Source of the DNA: Aulostomus chinensis
Taxonomy: Eukaryota > Chordata > Actinopteri > Syngnathiformes > Aulostomidae
Length of the DNA: 64,000 nt
NCBI GenBank assembly: GCA_037954235.1
Contig: JBBMOA010000006.1
Coordinates: 30,820,041 to 30,884,040, forward strand
Direction of reading: 5' to 3'
Positions within the stretch are counted from its first letter, which is position 1; each line of letters opens with the position of its first letter. This document shows positions 35,730 to 46,641 of the stretch, in pieces. The notes under the pieces were generated by a model that saw only the letters and a program-made list of their open reading frames with translations, did not search any database and was not told the DNA's origin. Made by a program: the position numbers and the translations under genes.

Positions 35730-37428
35730 TTTGTTCTTCCTGTGCCCCTTTTCTCGTTTCCAACATCGCCAAGTCCACACGTCAACAAACAAACAAGGAA
35801 TGGGAAGAAATGACAGCGAATCTCACAGCGAAGCATGCTGGGAAGAAGTTAGGGGGGAAACAAGTACACAAACAACGTATAAGAAAATATACACTCGCCT
35901 TCTTTATTTTTGTGTGGCATCATTACATGTCTTCTTAATAGCTGGTGTCTGACTGCGTCTTGTGATAAAGTTTTTTTTTCTTAAAAGCGTCTCAAGAACA
36001 GTTCAACGTTCCTGTGATTTTCGAGCTCAGTGTCGAACCGCAGCACTGTTCTGACCAAAGTGTCATTTAGTCACTGCAATGATCAGTTTCTGGAATTTTT
36101 AAGGTGCTTCGTCCTGAATTCTCCCACTCACCTTTTTCCGTTTAGGAAACACCAATTAGCATCAAATTGCAATTAAAGACTGTTAGACGTCAGCAGAAAG
36201 AGTCGCAAAGAGCCGGGCAGTGATGCTGAGTCCGGCTGAGGGGTTGAAATGCCTGGGAAAGGAATTTAAACCCTAAATAGGCAGTAAAATCTCTCTGTAG
36301 CTCCTGACACGAACCCCACTGAGCCACCGCTCCCCGCTGACTCTGCTGCTCAGGTGGGGTCGTGACCCGACGCCTCCATCTTGCATCTGTTGAGGTTCGT
36401 TAGACCATCGCTGGTTTCTGTTCGAGGGGACTCGTACAGCACTGTGGGCCATTGAAATTGTTTTGAAGAATTAAACTCAAGATCGCCTTTGCGACAACAC
36501 ACCACGAGGTGGAAATGTCACTGTGATAAACTGAATGCTCACATGATGCTGCTTTCACCGGCTGGTGCTTCTGTCTTCCAACTTCCTTGGAAGTTGCGAG
36601 TTCAGGATGTCGGTCCACAGAACCCTCCTGGTTCTGTCTGACATCCCACGAAACCTTCAGAGGTGTGAAACCATCGTCCTCCCTGCAGTGACGTACAGCC
36701 ACGGTGTAACTCTTCTTCGGCGGTTGGCATCCATCATCAAACAAACAACGCCCTTAGAATACATTTCATACCAAAAGGGAATTTATTTGCGTAATCAAAC
36801 TTGAGGTGAGGAATCTCACTTTTCATAGCTTTTGACATTCAAAATGAAAAGAAAAACGAACACAAAAATCCAAGAAAGTATGGCTTTGGTTAAATAACGA
36901 CTAGAAAGAATCAAAGACAACTCTTATGTGATCGCTTCATTAAATAGAGAGAGAAAAGACTGAGGGCTCTAGATTCTTCCCTGAACCAGACACGGGCCCC
37001 GTGTTTATCTGCTGCGTTTCCGGGGGAGCCACGGGAGGCCGAGCTGCTGAGGCTCCGCAGGCATCGGAGTTCTTCCTACTACCGCCAGGCCACGACGTCA
37101 GCAGCCGCCTCTCTTCAGCGGAATCACACTTTTGGTAAGAACACACACGTGCGGACGTTTCATACTAACAGTATTTAGCTGAACTTGCCAGTGTTATTAG
37201 ACATCGCACTGACGCAACGCCACTGCGGCCTGATACTGAACACGCAGCTGCAGACGCTCCTGGAGCAGCGCACGCCAACATCACCCGTTTCCTTGCTTCT
37301 CACTACATCGACGACGCCCAAACCACCCGCAGATGTTGGAGCATCTGGCGCCCCGAGTGGTTATCAAGACGTGCTCATGCTCAGCATCCCAGTGCTTGGC
37401 CTCAAATGTAGCTGCATCACGTATTTAC

Positions 37429-37484
<56 letters not shown>

Positions 37485-38433
37485 TAAATAGTAATGGTAG
37501 TGTGAGAGATGCCAGGTATCACAAAATACTCCCAATGTCTGCGGGAAGAAACTTTTCAAATGATGCTTTCTTTTCGGCTGTGAAAAGATGAGGAATGATT
37601 TGGCAGTGAAACATTCAAAAACATGAGGTTTGTTCAAAAGTCTGCAGCTGCTGATCACTTCAACGTCCACAGATGAGCTCAAACCTGCAAACGCTGGAGA
37701 TTTGGAAGCTAGAACCAAGATTTGGTTTCATATAACAAAGGTCTGTTCTCTCGTTGCTGGTATCAACACGTTGAATCTTCATAAATCCCAGCGGTTTAGT
37801 CCATAGAGATGTAAAGACATACAAAAGTAACTGATTGCTGAGTCAGCCCATTTCCAGTCAATGCGACTATGACATCACGGTCTGTCTAAGTTGATACGAT
37901 GAAAGTCTCTATTTCAACTCATTAGCTGTCAAAACGGTTCAGAAGGGTTAAAGTCACAGGTCACCTGCTCGCTGCGCTGCTTGTCTGATTTCTACGTGTG
38001 GAGTTCCCAGAAGGAAACACTCAACCAGCGAGCGACGTCGTCAAACATGCAGCGCTGTTCATGTTCATAGAATTCTTCAGTGTTCAGAGAGATTTCACCA
38101 ACTTCTTCTCAAAGAGCTAGAAATATGTAGAAAAACATGAAAGTCTTGGTTATACTACGAACTCCTGATATCAGTGTTGATATCAGTGTTGATGTGAAAG
38201 ACCTCTACGAGAAGTTTTTCAGGCTCTGGAGATCTTCATCGTCCTAAAAATGTTACCTGCTTCAGTTGTCGGTGGGAAAACTGCCCCCCCCCATTTCTGA
38301 AGGACTATTAAATGTATTTCACATGCACATACCTAACCCATACACACTTCCAACGTTACCATCAGAAAACACACAGCCTTCTTTGACAGGAACCTCCTCC
38401 TCTGCCGCCAGAGGCCCGCTGCACACAAGCTTC
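35730..38433. other. Spacer between rnf181 and pxn, including probable pxn 3' UTR
   Basis: No gene was recognised. TTTATT at 36782-36787 (AATAAA on the minus strand) is the first canonical signal past the pxn stop, implying a 3' UTR of about 1.65 kb that contains a long CA microsatellite (37429-37480). Confidence 0.45.
37429..37480. repeat. CA microsatellite in probable pxn 3' UTR
   Basis: An uninterrupted (AC)n of about 50 bp. It would read (GU)n in the paxillin mRNA. Confidence 0.95.
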
Positions 38434-41400
38434 CTAACTGAAGAGCTTGACGAAGCAGCCGTGGCAGTACGGCTTGTCGTTCTGTTCTTTAAACGTGCCT
38501 TTGTTGAGCTGCTTGAGGCAGAAGGCGCAGACGAAGTGCTCCGGGTGGAACTTCTTGGACATGGCTGTGATGCAGCGGCCCGTGATGGGCTTCTGGCAGC
38601 CGGAGCAGAGGGAACCACGGCGCTCGTGGTAGTGAACTTCACAGTAGGGCTGGCCGTCATGCTCAAAGAAACTTCCATTGACAAACGGGGTGAAGCACTC
38701 CTGCAGACGGACGCAAAGAGCAAGGCGTTATTCTGACCTCTCTAAAGGAACACACCCACTTTCTATGACATATGTCGGAGCAGGAGATTGAAACCCTTCT
38801 CCAGCTCAGAGCTGAGACCCACGCTAGTTACTTTAGCTCAATGAATGGTAGTGGATGGGAAGTGTTAGCACACTTCCAACCAAGTCATCCAATATTTCCT
38901 AACTAGCAAAGTGCTAGTTGGGTGTATGAAGGAGAGTCTGCGTCCTGCCATGATGAAACTACTCACTGATGGAAAGACAGTGAGCTGGAGGATACACACC
39001 CTGCACACAAAACACTCGGGATGCCAGAGGGAGTTCAGCGCTGAGATGTAGTTCTCCAGAATGGCTCTGGCACAGCCACCACACTTTGGTGCAAACATGT
39101 CGAAGTAGTCCTTCCTGCAATACGCTTTTCCATCCTTTTCATGGAACCCTTCAGGAAAAACAGAACCAGACCTCAGACACCAGTCAAGTACAGAGATGTC
39201 CACACAAAGCCCTCTACCGTACCTTCAGGGCCAAAGAAGGACCCACACTGAGCACAGAAGAAGTGCTCAGGATGCCATGTCCTGTCCAGCGCCGTCACGA
39301 CTTTCTGTACAGACATGAGAGGGTTAAATGTTGGAGGCCCGTGAGCTGCAGAGACGGGCGGTACGTCAGCAGCGGGGTCTCACGTCTAGTATGGGTCCGT
39401 TGCAGTAGTAGCAGCGCGGGGAGAACAGGTTGTGGTAGTCCCTCTCGCAGTACGGCTGTCCCTCACGCTCAAAGAAGTTCCTGGAGCCGATCTCCTCTTG
39501 ACAGTGTGTGCACACAAAGTGCTCAGGATGCCACGTGCGGCCCATGGCGGTCACCACCTACACCGAACACACACCAGCTAGGGACTGATGACACTATTCA
39601 ATCATTCAGCTAGTTTGGATCTCAGAATCTCACCTGTCCTACAATCGGCTTGCAGCAGGCGCCACAGACTCCTTTCGCGACCGTCTGCACCCCCAGCTTG
39701 TTGAGGTCTGACTGCAGGCTGCCCAGCATGTTGTCCAGCTTGTTGACCTGCGTCGGCGGACCGCCAGGGAGGCCCCCCTTGCCCTGGGCCATTATCTGTT
39801 GAAAGTTCCATAACCACAACAGCAAAGTGTTGAAAATTCACGTCACATGACCACAGAAATCAATGCACTTCTCAGTAAGTGAGTCACTCTGAAGTGTAAA
39901 AGTGGGCGGGGTTCCTGCCTGCATCGGAGGGAAGATTGGGTCATACTCTGTTTGGCACCCTACAGATACCAGGGCTTTGGGTGCAGCCACTTCCACTGGT
40001 GGAGGCTGGCTCAGGGGGTTAATGGTGGGAGGAGGGGGCTCTAGTTTGGGGGCAGGAGGTTCCTGAACTAGTGGTGGCGGCAGCGGCGGTGGCGGTGAAG
40101 CTTTTATAATCAGTCGAGGTGCAGCGGTGATGTGCTCCTGGATGTGGGGAGGTTGTGGAGGGGGAGGAGGTGGTGGTGGGATGGGAACAGGAAGCTGTGT
40201 CATAGATTCTTCTATAATAGGGGGGCGGCGAGGAGCAGGGGGTGACGGAGGGGGGAGCACCTTCCTCACAGGGACAGGTGACTCGGGGGGAATTATGACC
40301 TGAAGCAGAGGAGAAAGACAGATGGACAGACAGACAGGAAAGACACTGACGGTGAACCAGCTAGAGAGAAATATTAGAGAAGACTGTTGAGTACCAGGAC
40401 GCCAACCTTGTCAACCTCACAGGCGCCGCCATCAGGACGGAAGCGCTGGGGTTTGGACGTGACTATGACTCCCTCCGTCAACCAGTCGTCTGACTGTTTA
40501 CGGCGGCGCTCGGAGCGGCCGATCCCCAGCTTCCCCTGGAGCTCCTCGATCAGGCGGTCCTGAGATGAGTTCTTGTTGACTATGATAGGTCCCATCTTCC
40601 TGCGCAGGTGAGCGTCTCGATACATGGGATGAACGTTGGGAGTCTCCTTAGTGCGCCTAATGACTGATTTTATCTAGAGGGGATGGCGAGCAGCTGGTCA
40701 TATATCCGCAGTGATCAGGAGGCAGCAGAAACCGCAGCAGCACCCGGAGGCAGGCTAGGACGTCCAGACGTGCAGCGTAAGGAGTCGCAGCGCATGCACG
40801 TCCTGCATGCACGTCCTGCATGCACGTCCTGCATGCACATCCTGCATGCACATCCTGCATGCTTCAGCTAGCAAACAGACACAACAACCTCACGCCACAA
40901 ACCAGAGTCACACGTTAGAACCCAACTGGTGCTGCAGGCGCATGAGCCATGCTGAGTACTGGTGGGTTACTGGTGTGTGTTTTCCAGGGCTGTAATCAAC
41001 CAAAGACATTCTCGGTCCACTGAAGCCCTCAAATTTGGACTAAAAGTCGACTACTTTCGTACACGAAAACTCTACTGTCAACTACCAGCACAAACCTGCT
41101 GAGGAATATTGAGACAATTGTTTCTGTCAGGTTATAAGAACTGAGCGACGCCATCGTTGGTCCTGACAGAGCCAGACTGAACACAGGAGCTCAGCATCGC
41201 CGCTGAGACACAAATAGACTTTTAACAGAAAACTTTACTCTCAAACACAAAAGGCAAGTCCACTGTAAGAATTTTTACAATTAAAACAAAACAATTATGA
41301 GACTAAAACACTGAAATGTCAATTCTGATGTGTTCATGTACTCAAAACTGACGGACAACCTAAGGTGGACACGTTAGCTCACCGTTTCTAGGTGATACGC

Positions 41401-44400
41401 CGTGTTTGTAGTGGAGCTGTGACATGAAAACTGGTGTTGGCAAACTTTGCATTCCACTTTTTTTCCATGATCTGTTTTCATGAAATGCTGCCACGCTGCA
41501 GACGTCTTTGACGTGGGGGACGAGGACTGACTTGGAATGAAACAGTCAACATTAAATAGACATTCATCAAACCACCAGACGTGGGCCTTCTGGTCCTCTT
41601 CAGTCTGTCTGTCTCTAGCGGGTCGGGCTAGTCCAAAATAGCAAAACAAGGGGGTGTTCAAAGATAGATTGTTATCTGAGAAACAGGGGAGCTTTGGTAC
41701 TTTGCTCCTGATGAAGTTAACGTGGCAAAAAAATCGACCGATCAGAATTTTGGTCGAGCCAGAACGCATCGACTAATAAGTGGACCAGCCGACCGGGAGA
41801 TTACAGCCCTAGAGTTTTCCTCATGAGTAGCTGATTGAATACTGCACCCGTCTGTCATTGTTCCGTTCACTTGACCCGCCACAACATTCTGGACCAGGAA
41901 CATGGATATTGATGTTGTAGCTCTGATGACTATCGGTTCTTTCACTAAATGTCAGCATAAATATGAGAATAAAAAAGCAACAAGCATTCACCAGTGGATA
42001 TGATGGTGAATGCTTGAACCTGTATTGAGGTATGAAAAATACCCAAAGTCCAAGACGATACCAAGTCTCATATCACAATATTGACTAAATTACTATCCAG
42101 CTCATTTCCATCAATTTTTCTGACTGATAGTCAAAATGAAGTTAAGTTGAAAGTGAAATTAAAAAGAGAGAAGCAACAAAGGTTGGTGTTTGGAGCTGAA
42201 GCCGGTGAATAGTTTGCACTCCATTTAGCAGCTGCTGATCTTCATGCACCTCTAACTGCAGCGTCAGTCGAGGTGTTAAACAGCACCGCTGGGTTGTTGT
42301 CAGCACAGTTTAGCTCAGCAGCTGATAAGCAAATGTTAAATGCGAGCAAATCAAGTGCATCCTGGTTTCAAGCGAGGCTGTAGACACGTACGTGTCCCGA
42401 GGCAGAAACTCGGTCTATATTGGGAGGCTGTAGCAGGGGCAGGTCCAGGGAAGCATCGGGGGTCCCGGGGCAAGTGGACGGGGTCATGGACTCATCCATC
42501 CAGCTGGCCTCTGTCAGTGGGGTCATGCTGCCATCTGTATACAGCCTCTCGGTGTAGGGCGTCATGGTGCCGTCCAGTCCGTCGTGGAGGGACACAGAGA
42601 GCTCCTCATCTGCCCAGTCCAGGTCTCCATTCCCGTCGGTGCCCTCGTCCACAGACTCGTCCGTGATGGTGTTTATGGTGAAGTTGTCCGGCTGGACGCT
42701 GCTCCTGTCCAGGGGCAGGATCAGCTCCTCCTGTACCTCCTGAGCTCCTGCCGTCTTCAGCTCGTCCCCAGGTGCTGACGTCTGACTCTGCGCCAAACTC
42801 ATCGCTAACAGTTTGTCTAGGGCCTCGTCCAGGGAGGGCTCTGCCACGGGGGGCTGCCGTTGGTCGAGGGGGCTGCCACTCCTGGCTGTGGGTCTGGCCT
42901 CCATCACATGACTGCTGGGGTTTGTAGGGTTTGTGAGGACCAGGGGTGATGGGCTTTTCACTGGAGAGACTGGAGAAGGTGAGCAGGAGAGGTGGGTGAG
43001 GGGTCGAGCAAGTGCAGAGGCAAAGGTGGGGGGAGGTGAGGGGGTCTCCTGCACAGAGATGAGAGGGGTGAGTGTTTGGGGAGGAGGAGGGGAGTTGAAG
43101 TCATGAATGGGAGGAGACCCCTTGCTGTTATTCTCAGGCGCAGCAGTGGCTGAGGGAGAGATCCGTTCTACTGATGGACTGGAGGACTTGTGGTCCAGGA
43201 CAGTGTTAACAGAGGTTAGTGAAGGGGTGGTGGTGCTGGAGGAACTCAGACTGTTTGTCAGCAGGTTGGTGTTGGAGGGGGGGGGCTGAGAGAAGACTAG
43301 TGGTAACTTAGAGCGGGGGGCGGAGACATCCGGGACAGAGTCCAGGTCTAGATCACTCGCTGCAGAGAGGGAGGAGACTGGACTGTGAGGACGGAAACGA
43401 TTCTCATGGGGGACGGGTATGTCTCCTCCATCCTCATCTATGTGCAGCACTAGACCAGCAGGTGAAGAGAAGACAGGAGAAGCAGACGGGTGGGACAGAT
43501 GGAGGAAAGGAGAAGCCACTGGGGTGATGGAGGAAGAGACAGGAGGATGAGGAGGAGAGCTGGAGGAGGCTCCTGCGGGGTCCAGGAGACAGCCCAAAGA
43601 ACTGGGCTGGAGAAGAGAGACATGAGAGCATAAGCCAGAACAGAGGAAGAGGACAGAGACGCTGACTGGCAGGAGACGCTTCAGAAGACCTGCTGGTTTG
43701 GGTTCCAGTCAAAGTTTGTACCTTGAAGTCAGACAGAGAAGCCATCAGCTCGTCCAGCTCTCGCGTGGCACAGGAAGCAGAGATACGGGCCTGCTGCTGG
43801 GAGGGGCTGTCCAGGTCACTGTGGCGAGCAGACGGGCTGGAAACATAAGAAAGCATCCAAACACCTACAAACCCTCCCAACATCAACACCAGCAGCGCCG
43901 CAGTAACACGACCACACAGCAGGTGCTGAGATGAGCTTCGTGCTGCTGTGTCAACACTCAGGTTATTTTGAAGTGTCAGATTAAAAATGGCTGATGGACA
44001 TGGTGACATCACTACTACAATCCACCCTTAAAAAGATAAGAGGTAGAAAATGGATGGATGGATGTGGGCGGCGTGGCTCAGGGGTAGAGGGGCCGTCTAG
44101 CAACCCAAGGGTTGCTGGTTCGATCCCGGTGACCATGTCCAAGTGTCCTTGAGCAAGATACTGAACCCCCAACTGCTCCTGATTAGCAGGTTGGCGCCTT
44201 GCATGGCAGCTCCACCATCAGTGAGTGAACGGGTGAATGAGACGACCTGTAAAGAGCTTGGAGTGCCGCTAAGGTAGAAAAGCTCTACAAAATTGAGTCC
44301 ATGAATGCATGGATGGATGGATGAACGAACGGATGGATGGACAGACAACTGCCTCCTCCTCTTCCATGTAGTCTCTGCCGCCATCTTGTGGCAGCAGTAT

Positions 44401-45684
44401 GAAGCAGATCTCATTTGCTCTGAATCAGCTGATAGAAACACACCTGATGCATATTTCTTTTTTTTTTTTACATTTCCAGAGTTCCAGTCATATTCGCTGG
44501 GCATCACATTTGGTTTTCAGCCAGCTGATCTGGTTGATGTCACCTGTTCATTTGGAAGTCAGCCGTGGTTCCGTACCTGGGAGACGGCACCGAGCCCTCC
44601 AGCTCGTCCAGCAGACTCTCCACAGTGGGTCGGGCCTCTTCCGGCCGCATCCCGTTCCTCTTGGGTTTCTCCTGGGGGGGGCTGCCCATGATGTCGGGGG
44701 TGCTGCCATTCTCGTAGTGGGTGATGCTGCAGGATGGTAGGGGTGGAGCTGCCTCCTCTGTGGAAATATCAGCAGGACATCCAACACTGTTCACCACAAA
44801 CAGGACTGATGATGGCAGCGGCCTTGAGTCTACCTGTAGTGGCAAACGACGGCGAGCTCTGTTGCACGGCGTTGAGTTCCAGCAGCAGCCTGTCAAGCTC
44901 TGACAGGTTGCTGCCGAGAGCAGAGGTCATGGCTGCCGTTGACAAGTCCGATGATTTTTGTTTGTTTGGAAAACTGAGGAGGAGAAAGAAGGAGACGGCT
45001 GATAATAACAAGGACAGATGAACGGCAGGGGAGCGTCGGTTGCAACGAGCTGTGGTGGGCTACCTGTAGACGTGGTCCTCCTCAACGTGAGACAATGGGG
45101 AGCTGCTACTGTCCTGGGACCAGGAACTCTTCTGGGCTGAACCTAAGGACTAAAGAGCCACACGGCAGTCAGACGCACAGAAAATGCTTCACATTCACAC
45201 AACAGCTAGACACGGACACTGAACCTACAAAGGCGCGGAGGGTTCACACATCCTCCTCTGGCGCGCCGGCGTTTTTGGGAACGTCCCTCATGGAAAACCA
45301 TAAACTAATGCCCCCACAACCCCCCACCCCCCCCGGAGATATACCTGCTGGGACGAGTGGTGGGAGTCGGGCTGATCTAGCAGGGACCCATTCAGAGCCT
45401 CAGCTGAGGGTGGAGGAGGGACTGGAGGTGGAACCGAAACATCCTGGTAGGAGTGTCCTCCACTGGGGATGGAGTAGGGGGTCTCATCAGGCAGGAACAC
45501 CGGCCGCTTTGAGATGTGCGATGTCGTAGATTCCAGGTCAGCCAGCAACGCGTCTGAAAGGTTCCACAGTCAAAGTTCAAGTACGACTGAACAAGCTGAT
45601 AAATACCAACATCCACACACAACTGAACCGCTGTGAGCCGATTCAGCCACGATTCACCAAGACCAGCTCCCAGTTCCTTCCCAG

Positions 45685-45719
<35 letters not shown>

Positions 45720-46609
45720 GGGGGTGTCTGTAAACAGACAACGGCGCCCAGCCTCTCATTCCAACCTGACACCAAAAAGCTGCCTCCTCCCCCTCCTGAA
45801 CACACCCAATGAGGGGTCATGACAGCAGGGACCCGTGCACCTCTAAGCCCTGCAGACTTTCATCAAACATCCACCAACATTCCCACACCACAAACACAAC
45901 GCTGCTGTCTGCGAGTTGCTACCCTCACCTCCATTTGTGTCAGGTTCAGTCTCTTTTTTTCTAGCAACAATAGGAAGACAGAAAAGTGTTTCTGAACCCT
46001 GTCCAGGCCTGTGGGGGGTCGGGGGGGGGGGGGTGCTACCCCGCTGAGTGGAATGCCAGAGGAACAAAATAGACTCTTACATCACACAATCATCCATCGT
46101 CAGCTTGTCCAGAATAAGCCCCAATCACCGGCTGCATAATGTTACAGCAGAGGGACACTGGGAACACTTGGTCTGTTTCAGGGAACCACAGCACTTTGGA
46201 ACACAGAACATCTGACATGCCGAGAGGACAGAAGGTAGAAAAAAGGCGACTGTCCTCTTCACTTCTCTGGGATCACACAGAATAAAGAGCCTTGAGATAT
46301 TCAGACGGTGTAAATACAAGACCTGAAACTGCCGTTACTGTCTGAGGAGAAGCAGAAGGCAGGCGTTACTGACGAGGACCTCACAGCTCCTCTCACTATA
46401 ATCACGCGTCACTCACACTACGTGACATCAATGCTACCATCAAGACGCAGACAGGTTAAGAATTTACGTAAAACTCCAACATGGAATTGAAATAAATGAT
46501 GAACATCACACAACACAAGAGACACTCTTTTACAGCCTCCCATGTCTCTACTCACATTACGTTAAACGTGTAAAACCCTCCGGTCAGAGTTGCTTGTGTG
46601 TGCGAACGA

Positions 46610-46641
<32 letters not shown>

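Noticed and set aside
35465..35952. Overlapping 123-148-aa frames on both strands
   Set aside because: They overlap the GC-rich promoter and noncoding exon of rnf181, and neither shows a domain or splice support.
40657..40860. 67-aa frame with repeated MQDVHAG
   Set aside because: It is the 13-bp GCATGC tandem repeat read in frame.
43434..44012. 192-aa open frame on the minus strand over pxn exons 6 and 7
   Set aside because: It reads through intron 6 in a frame different from exon 7. The splice sites and LD4 frame explain the region better.
44074..44127. A possible tRNA gene (A and B boxes)
   Set aside because: The flanking sequence is a known fish SINE body with a tetranucleotide tail, and no tRNA cloverleaf is apparent.
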